Numbered from the stretch's first letter, positions 20,361 through 29,968 are shown. The stretch is 64,000 nucleotides of DNA from Rhizobiales bacterium Ga0077545 (GCA_001464335.1 LNEV01000010.1:1-64000), one strand, 5' to 3'. Numbers and translations: made by a program. Notes: generated by a model from the sequence alone, not told the origin.

Positions 20361-21212
20361 TCAGCCCAGCGGCTTGCCGCGCCGGGCCGCCAGCCACAGC
20401 GCCCCTTGGCGGCGCCATTGCGGCACCTCGATGGGGGTGCGGAACGGGTTGTAGCCGTGCCGCTCCATGCGCCTGAGATAGGGTTCGCACAACGTCACCG
20501 GCAGGAATGCGGGTCTGGCTTCGGGCTTGATCTGCCCGCCCGCCGCCCGCGCCAGGGCAAGATGCTCGCGCGCATAGGCCCTCATCTCGCGCATCACGGC
20601 ATAGACGGCCGGGCTGGCACGCCCTGCCAGAATGTCGTCTCTCTTTGCGCCATTGCGGGCCAGCACCGACACTGGCAAAAAGACCTGCCCACGCTGGGCG
20701 TGGAACGGCATCGCGCGCAAAAGGCCGGTCACGGCATAGGCCACCCCGGCATGGCCCGCCGCCTCCGCCCCGCCCGGCTCCCCACCGTCGGCCAGCACGA
20801 TGGAAGCAAGCCGGATGAGCGCCGACGCCGTATCCCCCGCATACCCTTCGAGGTCTTCTTCCGCGGGCATGGGATCGTCGTAGACGTCGAACACCCGCGC
20901 ATCGACCATGCGGACGAACGCATTGACCGGCAGGCGGTAGCGCGCGATGGCGGCCAGCAACGCGCCCGCAACGGGATGGGCGCTTGCTTCCTCCCGGCGC
21001 TGGCCTTCGACGACCTCGCGCCACCAGGTGAGACGGATTTCGCCCGGAAGCGGCTCGGAAATGCTGTCCCGCACGCGGGCAATCTCGGAATTGAAGGCGT
21101 AGAGCGCAAACAGCGCCGGGCGATGCTCGGCGGGAGCGAACAGGGTCGAGAAGTAGCGGTCAGGATCCTGCTCGCGGACAAGACGCTCGCAGAAGGCGCC
21201 GGTGTCCATCAT
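20361..21212 (-). CDS. Squalene/phytoene synthase-like protein (NDUFAF6-type)
   Basis: 283 residues of the trans-isoprenyl diphosphate synthase fold. It opens with FCERLVREQDPDRYFSTLFAP and LFALYAFNSEIARVRD, continues RLTWWREVVEG and has YAGDTASALIRLA mid-protein. The paired Asp-rich DxxxD motifs of real phytoene and squalene synthases are degenerate (VRDSISE, YAGDTAS). That is the pattern of the NDUFAF6 group of complex I assembly factors. The next gene upstream is an NDUFAF3-like gene, which supports that reading. No carotenoid or hopanoid genes lie nearby. Start is one of two adjacent ATGs, with a weak ribosome-binding site. Confidence 0.85.
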   Translation of the reverse strand: MMDTGAFCERLVREQDPDRYFSTLFAPAEHRPALFALYAFNSEIARVRDSISEPLPGEIRLTWWREVVEGQRREEASAHPVAGALLAAIARYRLPVNAFVRMVDARVFDVYDDPMPAEEDLEGYAGDTASALIRLASIVLADGGEPGGAEAAGHAGVAYAVTGLLRAMPFHAQRGQVFLPVSVLARNGAKRDDILAGRASPAVYAVMREMRAYAREHLALARAAGGQIKPEARPAFLPVTLCEPYLRRMERHGYNPFRTPIEVPQWRRQGALWLAARRGKPLG

Positions 21213-21228
21213 GAGGAGGTGTCCGTCA

Positions 21229-21618
21229 TCAGGGATTCTCGACCGCGATCAGCGCCGCGGCAACCTTGCGGCGATCGCTGAACAGAGCGTTGTAGGTGCG
21301 CGCAGCCGGGCCGGTCGCCATGACATCGAAGCGCAGGCCGGCTTCGCGCAGGAACTGCAGAAGCGCCGGATCGAGATGGACGTGGGTTTCGCCCGTTCCG
21401 ATCAGAAAGACTTCAATATTGGCCGCTTCCTCGACAACCTTCGCAAGGCTTTCGGCGGTGATATCGGCGGGGGTTGCCGCTCCCCATTCCCAGATACCGC
21501 TCGGCAGGCAAAGGATCGAGCCCTTGTGCGACATGTCCGCAAACCGGAAACCGCCATTGCCGTAGGCGTCGAGTTGCGCCTCTCCGGGGAAATGGGCGGT
21601 GTCGCGGGGCTCGGCCAT
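21229..21618 (-). CDS. Mth938-like domain protein (NDUFAF3-type)
   Basis: 129 residues of the DUF498/Mth938 family, whose mitochondrial member NDUFAF3 (C3orf60) helps assemble complex I. Visible: IDAYGNGGFRFADMSHKGSILCLP-like region (here beginning LDAYGNGG), IEVFLIGTGETHVHLDPAL near residue 70 and FDVMATGPAARTYNALFSDRRKVAAALI at the C-terminus. The family lacks known catalytic residues. It lies four bases from the secF stop on the same strand and directly before the NDUFAF6-like gene. Linkage of NDUFAF3 homologues to secDF is known in alphaproteobacteria. Confidence 0.88.
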   Translation of the reverse strand: MAEPRDTAHFPGEAQLDAYGNGGFRFADMSHKGSILCLPSGIWEWGAATPADITAESLAKVVEEAANIEVFLIGTGETHVHLDPALLQFLREAGLRFDVMATGPAARTYNALFSDRRKVAAALIAVENP

Positions 21619-21622
21619 GACC

Positions 21623-22558
21623 TCAGGGCCGTGACGGAGCCGCGCTCGCTGCCGTCTGCGCCGCGCTCTGGCGCAGGCCGAGATAGATGAGCGACGGTGA
21701 GGACACGAAGATGGCCGAATAGGTGCAGATGACGATGCCGATCAGCATCACGACCGCAAAGCCCTGAATCGCCTCGCCGCCGAACAGGACGAGCGCAAGG
21801 AGCGACAGGAAGGTCGTCATGAAGGTGATGGCCGTGCGCGACATCGTCGTGTTGATCGACAGATCGAGCAGTTCGACGTCGGGCATGGTCTTGTAGCGGC
21901 GCAGCAATTCGCGCGTGCGGTCGAACACGACGACGGTTTCGTTCAACGAATAGCCGACGATCGTCAGGATCGCGGCGATCGAAGTCATGTTGAACTCAAG
22001 CTGCGTGACGATGAAGAAACCGCAGGTGAGCAGGACGTCGTGCAACGTGCCGATGAGCGCGCCCATGGCCAGATTGCGCTCGAACCGGAACCACAGATAG
22101 GCAAGCACGGCGAGCAGCGAAATGACAACGCCGACGGTTCCGGCCTGCACCAGCTCTCCCGACACGCGCGGACCGACCGTCTCGACGCGGCGGAAATCAT
22201 AGGCCGCAGAGAACGCATCGCGCGCTTTCTGCACGACATTGCTCTGGGCCTGCTCGCCGCCCTCCTGGATCGGGAAGCGTATGGACAGCTCACCCTGATT
22301 GCCGAACTCCTGCACTTCGACCTCGCCAAAGCCGAGGCCGGTGGCCTGTTCGCGAACGGCCGCGGCATCCGCATCGCCCGATTTCACCTGCAGCTCGATC
22401 ATCGTGCCGCCACGGAAGTCGATGCCGTAATTCAGCCCATGCGTGAAGAACAGGCCGACGATGAGCAGAGACACAACGGCCGACAGCGGGAACGTGAAAT
22501 GCCGCCAGCGCATGAAGCGGAATTTTGAATTCTCCGGCCAAAGTCTCAGAAGCTTCAT
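21623..22558 (-). CDS. secF: Protein translocase subunit SecF
   Basis: 311 residues. With SecD and YajC it uses the proton gradient to help pull proteins out of the Sec channel. Six membrane helices: the first at about residues 21-42, then a periplasmic P4-type domain, then five more. Diagnostic are YGIDFRGGTMIELQV near the N-terminus and GYSLNETVVVFDRTRE between helices. Start ATG 22558 matches the family (MKLLRLWPE) and leaves ten bases after the secD stop. The frame extends to 22615 but would overlap secD. Confidence 0.96.
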   Translation of the reverse strand: MKLLRLWPENSKFRFMRWRHFTFPLSAVVSLLIVGLFFTHGLNYGIDFRGGTMIELQVKSGDADAAAVREQATGLGFGEVEVQEFGNQGELSIRFPIQEGGEQAQSNVVQKARDAFSAAYDFRRVETVGPRVSGELVQAGTVGVVISLLAVLAYLWFRFERNLAMGALIGTLHDVLLTCGFFIVTQLEFNMTSIAAILTIVGYSLNETVVVFDRTRELLRRYKTMPDVELLDLSINTTMSRTAITFMTTFLSLLALVLFGGEAIQGFAVVMLIGIVICTYSAIFVSSPSLIYLGLRQSAAQTAASAAPSRP

Positions 22559-22568
22559 ATCACTCGCC

Positions 22569-24173
22569 TCAGAACGGCAGGGTCTTGGCCCGCGTCCAGC
22601 GGTACCAGAGCGCAATCATCATGCGCGTCATGGTGACGGCCGTAATGACGGTGGTCAGAATGCCAAGAATGAAGACAACCGCGAAGCCCTTCACAGGCCC
22701 CGAGCCCATCAGGAACAGAATGACGGCCGCGATGCCCATCGTGGAGTTGGAATCGATGATCGTCGCGAAGGCGCGGTCGAAGCCGGCCTGAATGGCCGAC
22801 ACGATCGAGCGCCCGCCGTGAAACTCTTCGCGTATTCGCTCATAGATGAGGACGTTGGAGTCCACGGCCGTCCCGATGGTCAGGACGATGCCCGCGATGC
22901 CGGGCAGCGTCATGGTCGCGCCGAGGAGCGACATGATGCCGAGAATGAGACCGACATGGACGATCAGCGCGATGTTCGCGATGAAGCCGAACACACCATA
23001 GGTCGCGAACATGAAGACGACGACGAAGATCGCCGCATAGATCGTCGCTTTGGTGCCGGCTTCGATCGAATCCTGCCCGAGGCCGGGTCCGACCGTGCGT
23101 TCCTCAACGACGGTGAGCGGTGCGGGCAACGCACCGGCACGCAGCAGAATCGCAAGGTTGTTGGCCGATTCGACCGTAAACGAACCCGAGATCTGGCCCG
23201 ACCCGCCCGTAATAGGCTCGTTGATGCGCGGCGCGGAAATCACCTTGTTGTCGAGGATGATGGCGAAAGGACGCCCGACATTCTGTGTGGTCGCGGTCGC
23301 GAAACGGCGCGCGCCGGTCGAATTGAAGCGGAAGGAGACGACGGGCTCATTGGTACGCTGGTCGAAGCCCGGCTGGGCGTCGATCAGGTCTTCACCCGAA
23401 ACCAGGATCTGCCGCTCCACGAGAAAGCGTTCGCCGGGATTTTCCGCACCCTCCAGAACTTCCGATTCGGCGGGCGGACGGTTCGCCAGCGCCTGCTCGG
23501 GGGTCATCGAGACATCGACCATGCGGAAGCTCAGCTTCGCGGTCGTGCCGATGAGATCCTTGAGGCGCTGCGGGTCCTGCAGGCCGGGAACCTGAACGAG
23601 AACGCGATCCGCGCCCTGCCGCTGAATGCTCGGCTCAGTGGTGCCGAGTTCGTCGACGCGGCGCCGGACGATTTCGATCGACTGATCGACCGCCGAGCGG
23701 ATGCGGGCATTGTGCCCCTCTTCCGTCGGCGTCAGCGTGATGACGCCATCGGGCGTGCTGGCAACGTTAAGGTCGCTCGCCGTGGCGCCGCCAAAGACGG
23801 AGGTCGAGACAGGCTGCGCCAGTTCCCGAAGGCGCGTCAGCGCGTTCTGAAGATCGCCGGCATCGCGCAGGCGAACCTGAACGCCGCCACCCGCATTGCC
23901 GAGACCCGTATAGCCGATGCGCGCATCGCGCAGCGACGAGCGCACCTGATCGCGCAGGCTTTCCAGCCTCTCGGCGCGCAACGCGTTGCCGTCCACCTCC
24001 AGCAGAAGCTGTGAACCGCCCTGCAGATCGAGCCCGAGCACGATGGAGTGCTGCGCCCATGACGGCAGCTTGGCGCGCGTCTCGGGCGACAGCAGATTGG
24101 GCACGACAAGCAGAAGGCCGAAAGCAACGGCCAGCAGCGTGACGATGGTCTTTGTGCGGGAATAATGCAGCAT
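22569..24173 (-). CDS. secD: Protein translocase subunit SecD
   Basis: 534 residues. N-terminal helix (TIVTLLAVAFGLLLVVPNL), then LGLDLQGGSQLLLEVD, the large P1 periplasmic region with QVPGLQDPQRLKDLIGTTAKL, and five C-terminal helices with TLPGIAGIVLTIGTAVDSNVLIYERIREE. The conserved Asp in helix 4 (AVDSNV) belongs to the proton path. It is preceded by yajC (14 bases) and followed by secF, the standard operon order. Confidence 0.97.
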   Translation of the reverse strand: MLHYSRTKTIVTLLAVAFGLLLVVPNLLSPETRAKLPSWAQHSIVLGLDLQGGSQLLLEVDGNALRAERLESLRDQVRSSLRDARIGYTGLGNAGGGVQVRLRDAGDLQNALTRLRELAQPVSTSVFGGATASDLNVASTPDGVITLTPTEEGHNARIRSAVDQSIEIVRRRVDELGTTEPSIQRQGADRVLVQVPGLQDPQRLKDLIGTTAKLSFRMVDVSMTPEQALANRPPAESEVLEGAENPGERFLVERQILVSGEDLIDAQPGFDQRTNEPVVSFRFNSTGARRFATATTQNVGRPFAIILDNKVISAPRINEPITGGSGQISGSFTVESANNLAILLRAGALPAPLTVVEERTVGPGLGQDSIEAGTKATIYAAIFVVVFMFATYGVFGFIANIALIVHVGLILGIMSLLGATMTLPGIAGIVLTIGTAVDSNVLIYERIREEFHGGRSIVSAIQAGFDRAFATIIDSNSTMGIAAVILFLMGSGPVKGFAVVFILGILTTVITAVTMTRMMIALWYRWTRAKTLPF

Positions 24174-24187
24174 GGAATGGAGGCCGC

Positions 24188-24517
24188 TCAGGCCTCGCCG
24201 CTGACGGGTTCGCCCTTCGCGCGGACATCCGTGACCATGCCACGGGCAATGCGCACCTTCACGTTCTCGGCGATCTGAACCTCAACCTCGGTGTCATCGA
24301 CCACTTTGGTGACTTTGCCGATGAGGCCGCCCGATGTGACGATGGTATCGCCACGGCGCAGACCGGAAATCAGTTCGCGATGAGCCTTCACGCGGCGCTG
24401 CTGGGGACGGATGACCAGAAAGTACATGATCACGAAGATCAGCAGGAACGGCATGATGGAGATCAGGAACCCGGCTTCCCCTCCGGCGGACTGGGCGAAA
24501 GCAGGCGTCACGAACAT
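24188..24517 (-). CDS. yajC: Preprotein translocase subunit YajC
   Basis: 109 residues: a short N-terminal periplasmic stretch (MFVTPAFAQ), one membrane helix (about residues 17-37, FLISIMPFLLIFVIMYFLVI), the hallmark RPQQRRVKAHRELISGLRRGDTIVTSGGLIGKV, and a small cytosolic beta domain. It is the first gene of yajC-secD-secF. The 127-base gap to the divergent ATPase gene at 24645 should contain its promoter. Confidence 0.96.
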   Translation of the reverse strand: MFVTPAFAQSAGGEAGFLISIMPFLLIFVIMYFLVIRPQQRRVKAHRELISGLRRGDTIVTSGGLIGKVTKVVDDTEVEVQIAENVKVRIARGMVTDVRAKGEPVSGEA

Positions 24518-24644
24518 CGGAAATCTCCATAGAAAAGGCGGGCCAATTCATGACCCCCCGAAGCGGCGCGGACTATAGCGAGCGACACCGGGAAAGCAAT
24601 CGCCAGCGTGGACACAAACCCGTACCCGGCTTATTTCACAAAAC

Positions 24645-25511
24645 ATGACCGCACCCCACCCTCTCTCCGCCGATTCCCTCACCCGCATCGCCGAGGCGCT
24701 GGAGCGCATTTCTCCGCCGCCGGGACCACCGACCGACATCAACGCGGCGGATGCCTTTGTGTGGAACGCCACACAAAAGCGCCTGCACCCCGTCCCCAAG
24801 GTCAATCGGGTCGATATCTCGCTTCTCAAGGGAATCGACAGGAACAAGGACATCCTGTTCGCCAACACCGAAAGGTTTGCGCGAGGCTATCCCGCGAACA
24901 ATGCCCTGCTCTGGGGCGCGCGGGGGATGGGCAAGTCCTCGTTGGTGAAAGCCATTCACGCTGCCGTGAATAAAACCGGGCTCGATTACCCTCTCAAACT
25001 GGTCGAAATCTATCGCGACGACATTGAAACGCTGCCCACGCTGATGAACACGCTGCGCGGCGTTTCCTTCCGCGTCGTCCTGTTCTGCGACGATCTCAGC
25101 TTCGACATCGGCGACAGCTCCTACAAGGCGCTGAAGGCGGCTCTGGACGGCGGTGTCGAAGGTCGGCCGGAAAATGTTCTCTTCTATGCGACCTCGAACC
25201 GCCGTCATCTGATGCCGCGCGACATGATCGAGAACGAGCGCTCCTCGGCGATCAATCCGGGAGAGGCTGTCGAGGAAAAGGTGTCCCTTTCCGATCGCTT
25301 CGGCATCTGGCTCGGCTTCCATCCGTGCAGCCAGGACGATTATCTGGACATGATCCGCGGCTATGTCCGCGAATACGGCCTGGAGATCGACCCGGCCGAT
25401 CTTCGGGCCGAGGCGCTCGAATGGGCGGTGACGCGCGGCGCCCGCTCCGGCCGCACGGCCTGGCAGTTCATCCTCAATCTTGCGGGCCAGCTCGGCACCC
25501 GCCTGTCCTGA
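24645..25511 (+). CDS. AAA-type ATPase, DUF815 family
   Basis: 288 residues. Walker A is GARGMGKSSLVKAI near residue 92, Walker B is VVLFCDDLSF near residue 145, and a sensor-type YATSNRRHLMPRDMIEN follows near residue 187. A conserved SLSDRFGIWLGFHPCSQDDYLDMI segment precedes a C-terminal lid. Cytosolic, no membrane segments. The family is widespread and often called ATP-binding protein or DUF815; its cellular job is not established. It is commonly found beside yajC in Hyphomicrobiales, as here, divergently transcribed. Confidence 0.9.
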   Translation: MTAPHPLSADSLTRIAEALERISPPPGPPTDINAADAFVWNATQKRLHPVPKVNRVDISLLKGIDRNKDILFANTERFARGYPANNALLWGARGMGKSSLVKAIHAAVNKTGLDYPLKLVEIYRDDIETLPTLMNTLRGVSFRVVLFCDDLSFDIGDSSYKALKAALDGGVEGRPENVLFYATSNRRHLMPRDMIENERSSAINPGEAVEEKVSLSDRFGIWLGFHPCSQDDYLDMIRGYVREYGLEIDPADLRAEALEWAVTRGARSGRTAWQFILNLAGQLGTRLS

Positions 25512-25520
25512 CACCAACGA

Positions 25521-25548
25521 AAAACGGCCGGGCTTGTGGCCCGGCCGA
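25521..25548 (-). terminator. Rho-independent terminator
   Basis: A 9-bp stem CGGCCGGGC/GCCCGGCCG around TTGTG is followed, on the minus strand, by TTTTT. It lies about 43 bases past the stop of the minus-strand lipoprotein gene. For the plus-strand ATPase gene it is also a 3' hairpin but without a T-tract. Confidence 0.85.
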
Positions 25549-25590
25549 TAGAGGATCTTCTGAACGGAAGGTCCGCCGCTTTTCTCGTTG

Positions 25591-26943
25591 TTATCCCTGG
25601 GGAAGGTGTTCCATCGGATCGACAGGGCTCGCGCCGCGCCGCACTTCGAAGTGAAGCTGGGGCGAAGAGACGTTGCCGGACTTGCCCGATTTCCCGATCG
25701 ACTGACCACGGCGCACCACGTCACCGCGCTTCACCGAAATCTCGCTTGCATGGGCGTAGGCCGTGACCCAATCGCCCGAATGGCGGACGAGGATCAGATT
25801 GCCGAAGCCTTTCAGCTCGTTGCCGGCATAGGCGACGACGCCGCCCTCGGCAGCCTTGATGTCCGTACCCTCAGGCACCGAGATGTTGATGCCGTCATTG
25901 GTCTGGCCGTTCGGCTTCGAACCGAAACCCGAAATGACGCGGCCACGAACCGGCCAGCGGAAATCCGTACCGCCGGTCGCGATGGGCGAGGAGGCCTTGG
26001 GCGCAAACGTGTCGGCGTCATCGTCGAGCTTGGTGACGGCGCGGACGGGCTCGGCCTTGACCGGCTTCTCCTCCTCCGCCTTGAACACCGGCTTGACGAC
26101 CTGAGCCTGCGGCTGAGGCTGCAACGCCGCCGTCTGGACCGGACGGCTGGCAGCACTTGCGCCACCGGGAAGATTCACACGCTCGCCAATGCGGACACGA
26201 TGATCGAGGCCGAACGAATTGGCGGAAGCGAGATCGCGCGGCGGAACGTCATAAGTACGTGCGATTGAAAACAGCGTCTCGCCCGATTTCACGACATGCG
26301 AACCGCCGGACTTCGCCGGCGCCTGCCTCGGTGCCTGAGCAATGGCGGGCGCAGCAGGTTTCGATGCGGTTTTCTGGCCGTTGTAGGACGGGATGACGAG
26401 GCGCTGGCCCGGCGTCAGAGCCGAACCGGGCGGAAGATTGTTGGCCTGCAGGATCGCGCTCGCGGGCACGCCATGACGGGTGCCGAGGCCAAAGGGCGTA
26501 TCGCCCGCCTGAACCACGACGGTCTTGCCGCCTTCGGCGGTCCAGCCGGACTGGCTGTTGTATTTATACTGCGTCTGCGGCGCGGACTGAGCCTGCTGCG
26601 GCTGATGAGGCTTCGGCTGCTGGTACGGCGCGTAGGCCTGCTGCGGCGGCTGCTGTTGCGGCGCGTAAGCGGGCGGCGGCGTATAGCTCGACTGATTGTA
26701 GCTGGAAGGCTGGTAGCCACCCGGAGGCGGAAGCGGCTGCGAAGACACGCTGCCGGACGGCGCGGAGCTCATTGTGGAACCCGACCCAACCGACCCCGTC
26801 GTCTCGCGACCGTTGAACGGGTTGGAAAATGGGTCGTAGGCGAAACGATCCGTCTGGCTACAGGCCGAGGCAGACAGCGCGAGGGCGCCGAGAACCGCAA
26901 ACCGAGCCATCGGGCGGATCGAAACATTCACCAACGGATGCAT
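25591..26943 (-). CDS. NlpD-like LysM/M23 lipoprotein
   Basis: 450 residues. Lipoprotein signal with lipobox LSASAC near residue 29, then a long Pro/Gln/Ser-rich linker (PQQQPPQQAYAPYQQPKPH), two LysM domains (around residues 140-185 and 215-260) and a C-terminal M23 peptidase domain with WPVRGRVISGFGSKPNGQTNDGINI, VVAYAGNELKGFGNLILVRH and SPQLHFEVRRG. The usual zinc ligand HxxxD near the first motif appears as NDGINI, lacking the histidine. This suggests a degenerate, activator-type LytM factor like EnvC/NlpD that stimulates amidases. An AmiC-type amidase is encoded at 49521. Start at 26943 is set by the signal peptide. Confidence 0.9.
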   Translation of the reverse strand: MHPLVNVSIRPMARFAVLGALALSASACSQTDRFAYDPFSNPFNGRETTGSVGSGSTMSSAPSGSVSSQPLPPPGGYQPSSYNQSSYTPPPAYAPQQQPPQQAYAPYQQPKPHQPQQAQSAPQTQYKYNSQSGWTAEGGKTVVVQAGDTPFGLGTRHGVPASAILQANNLPPGSALTPGQRLVIPSYNGQKTASKPAAPAIAQAPRQAPAKSGGSHVVKSGETLFSIARTYDVPPRDLASANSFGLDHRVRIGERVNLPGGASAASRPVQTAALQPQPQAQVVKPVFKAEEEKPVKAEPVRAVTKLDDDADTFAPKASSPIATGGTDFRWPVRGRVISGFGSKPNGQTNDGINISVPEGTDIKAAEGGVVAYAGNELKGFGNLILVRHSGDWVTAYAHASEISVKRGDVVRRGQSIGKSGKSGNVSSPQLHFEVRRGASPVDPMEHLPQG

Positions 26944-27050
26944 CGCTATACTCACACGCAACGGAACACTTGAGTGCGTAGTTAGCGGCCGATTGGGTAA
27001 ACAACGGGTTGATATTTGCAAAAAAGCGGCAGGAATCTTTTTCCGCCGGT

Positions 27051-27416
27051 TCACCACATATCGAGGGCGACGCGGGCTTCGTCCGACATACGGCTCTGAT
27101 CCCACGGCGGATCGAACACCATCGACACCTTCACCTGGCTGATGCCGGCGACCGAGCCGACCGCATTCTCGACCCAGCCCGGCATTTCGCCGGCGACCGG
27201 ACAGGCCGGGGCCGTCAGCGTCATGTCGATGTTGACGTCGCGCTCGTCCGAAATGTCGATCTTGTAAACGAGACCGAGTTCATAGATGTCGACCGGGATT
27301 TCGGGGTCGTAGACCGTCTTCAGCGCGCCGATAATGTCCTGCGCGAGCTGATCAAGCTCTTTGGCCGGAAGAGTGCCCTTGATCTCGGCCGAATTCGTGG
27401 TGGCGGTGTCGCTCAT
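27051..27416 (-). CDS. sufT: SufT-type Fe-S assembly factor (MIP18/DUF59)
   Basis: 121 residues. One DUF59 domain: LAQDIIGALKTVYDPEIPVDIYELGLVY, then MTLTAPACPVAGEMPGWVENAV with the conserved cysteine, then VSMVFDPPWDQSRMSDEARVALDMW. SufT proteins support maturation of Fe-S enzymes and usually end suf operons. The ATG at 27416 is preferred. A GTG at 27428 that overlaps the sufS stop (GTGA) is an alternative adding four residues. Confidence 0.92.
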   Translation of the reverse strand: MSDTATTNSAEIKGTLPAKELDQLAQDIIGALKTVYDPEIPVDIYELGLVYKIDISDERDVNIDMTLTAPACPVAGEMPGWVENAVGSVAGISQVKVSMVFDPPWDQSRMSDEARVALDMW

Positions 27417-27424
27417 GTTCTCAC

Positions 27425-28669
27425 TCACGCGAAGAGGCTGCGCGCCTTCTCAAGCGCAATCGCCAGCTTATCGATCTCCTCGACCGTATTATACATGCCG
27501 AAGCTGGCCCGGCAGGTCGATGTGACGCCATATCGTGCAAGAAGCGGCTGAGCGCAATGGGTTCCCGCGCGAACGGCGATGCCCTGGCGGTCCAGAACGG
27601 TCGCCACATCGTGGGCGTGGGTGCCCTCGAGCTGGAAGGACACGATGGCGCCCTTGGTCTTCGTGGTGCCGAATATGCGGATCGAATTCATGGCGCCAAG
27701 GCGCTCATGGGCATAGTCGCGCAGGGCATTCTCGTGGGCGAGGATGTTGTCGCGGCCGATGGCGGTGATGTAACGGAGCGCGGCACCGAGGCCGACGGCC
27801 TGCACGATGGGCGGCGTGCCCGCCTCGAAACGGCTCGGAGGATCGGCGTATGTGACGGTGTCGAGGGTCACGTCGCGGATCATCTCGCCGCCGCCCTCAT
27901 AGGGCGGGAGTTTGTCGAGCCATTCCTTCTTGGCATAAAGCGCGCCGATGCCCGTCGGCCCGTACAGCTTGTGGCCGGTGACCACGTAGAAATCGACATC
28001 GAGATCGCGCACATCGACCGGCAGGTGAACCGCAGCCTGGCTGCCGTCGAGCAGAACCGGAATGCCGCGGGCATGAGCGAGGCGGATGATTTCCTTCGCG
28101 GGCGTGACCGTGCCGGTGACATTCGACATATGCGTGAGCGCGACGATCTTCGTCTTGGGCGTCAGCAGCTTTTCGAAGGCGTCGAGATCGAAGGTGCCGT
28201 CTTCGAGGATCGGTGCCCATTTGATGACGGCGCCCCTGCGCTCGCGATGATAATGCCAGGGCACGATGTTGGAATGGTGCTCGAGCAGGGAAAGAACGAT
28301 CTCGTCGCCCTCCCCGATGCCGAACTGCCCGAAGCTCGACGCGACGAGATTGATCGCGCCAGTCGCCGAGCGTGTGAAGACGATTTCGTCCGTCGAACCC
28401 GCGTTCAGATAAGAGCGCACCGTTTCACGCGCGCCTTCGTAAGCCTCCGTCGCGGCATTGGCGAGGTAATGCAGCCCGCGATGCACATTCGAATATTCCG
28501 ACTCGTAGGAATGTCGGATGGCATCGAGCACCTGGTTCGGCTTCTGCGCCGATGCGCCGCTGTCGAGATAGACGAGCGGTTTGCCGTTGACCTCGAGCGA
28601 AAGCGCCGGGAAATCCCGGCGGATCGCTTCGACGTCATAAGCAGACTTCGTCAATACCGGCGCATTCAT
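27425..28669 (-). CDS. sufS: Cysteine desulfurase SufS
   Basis: 414 residues. PLP enzyme that removes sulfur from cysteine and passes it to the SufBCD scaffold. Seen: VYLDSGASAQKP, VHRGLHYLANAAT, EHHSNIVPWH, the PLP lysine in VVTGHKLYGPTGIGALY near residue 230, and the catalytic cysteine in RAGTHCAQPLL near residue 368. These mark it as a group II desulfurase. Start ATG 28669, five bases after the sufD stop. No separate sufE is visible in the window. Confidence 0.96.
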   Translation of the reverse strand: MNAPVLTKSAYDVEAIRRDFPALSLEVNGKPLVYLDSGASAQKPNQVLDAIRHSYESEYSNVHRGLHYLANAATEAYEGARETVRSYLNAGSTDEIVFTRSATGAINLVASSFGQFGIGEGDEIVLSLLEHHSNIVPWHYHRERRGAVIKWAPILEDGTFDLDAFEKLLTPKTKIVALTHMSNVTGTVTPAKEIIRLAHARGIPVLLDGSQAAVHLPVDVRDLDVDFYVVTGHKLYGPTGIGALYAKKEWLDKLPPYEGGGEMIRDVTLDTVTYADPPSRFEAGTPPIVQAVGLGAALRYITAIGRDNILAHENALRDYAHERLGAMNSIRIFGTTKTKGAIVSFQLEGTHAHDVATVLDRQGIAVRAGTHCAQPLLARYGVTSTCRASFGMYNTVEEIDKLAIALEKARSLFA

Positions 28670-28673
28670 CGCA

Positions 28674-29968
28674 TCAATCCCGGGCCTGCAGCCAGTCATG
28701 CGTGACCGCATGAATTTCGCCGCGCAGGGCCTCGTCTTCCACGGTTTCGAGAACGTCGTCGATGAACGCCTCGATCAGGATCGCTTCGGCGTCCTTCTTC
28801 GGAATGCCGCGCGCCATGAGATAGAAGAGGTAATCTTCCTCGATCGCCGCGCAGGTCGCGCCGTGTGCGCACTGCACGTCGTCCGCGTAGATTTCCAGCT
28901 CGGGCTTCAGATCCGCCTCGCAGCCTTCCGACAGCATGAGCGCACGCATCATCATGCGCCCGTCTGTCTTCTGCGCGTTCTGGCGGACGAGAATCTTGCC
29001 CTGGAACACGGAGCGGCTTTCACCATCGAGCACCTGCTTGAACTGCTCGCGGCTTTCGCAATTGAAGCTCGCATGATCGACGAAAAGCGTCGTGTCGAGG
29101 TGCCGATTGCCGCCCGACAGCGAAATGCCGTTGAGCGAGGCCTTCGTGTTGTCACCCTCGAACTTTACGAAGATCTGCTGGCGCGCGAGCGCCGAACCAC
29201 GGCTGACATTGGCCGTCGTCAGATTGGCTTCGGCGCCCAGCTTCATGGCAAGAGTGGCCAGATGCTGCGTGGCGAGATCTTCGTTCTGAAGCTTGAACAA
29301 AGTCACATCCGTCTTGTCGGCGGCGAGAAGCTCGACATACGAGTTCGTCTGATGTGCGCCCTTGCCCGTATGGCTTTCGATAACCGTGAGAGATGCACCT
29401 TCCTCCACGAGGATGAGCACGCGCGCATAAGCGGCATGTCCCGCGCCTTGCTGCACGAACGCAAGATGCAGCGGCTCGTCGATCTTCGCTCCGGCCTCGA
29501 CCGTCAGCAGCAGCCCGTCCGACACGAACGCCGTGTTGAGGGCTATCGCGGCGTTGTCGCCGGGCGCACCGGCCTCGCCGAACTTCGCCAGCAGCGGATG
29601 GTTGTCCGCATAGGCCTTTGCCAGCGAAACCGCCTCGACGCCCTTCGGCATCGCGCCGAGCTCAACCAGCGCACCATTGACCAGAAGCGCATCGGGCTTG
29701 CGAACGGACGCGAACGGCGCGGATGCCTTGGCGGCCTCGATCTCGGCTTTTCCGGGAGCGGCGGCGAGCGGCTTTGCGTCCTTCATCAGGGCGCGAAGAT
29801 CGGTGTATTTCCATTCCTCGACGCGGCGATGCGGCAGACCTTCGACAACGGCGCCGAACGCCGTTTCGCGAACCGATTTGTCGCCGGGGAGCGAGGCCTT
29901 CGCAGCCGTGAACTGCTCGACGAGAGCCGTCTCAGCCGCCGTCTTTATGGGACGAACGATCGAATTCA

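Noticed and set aside
20361..21212. Phytoene or squalene synthase in a carotenoid/hopanoid pathway
   Set aside because: The Asp-rich catalytic motifs are degenerate and no terpenoid genes are near; neighbours point to complex I assembly.
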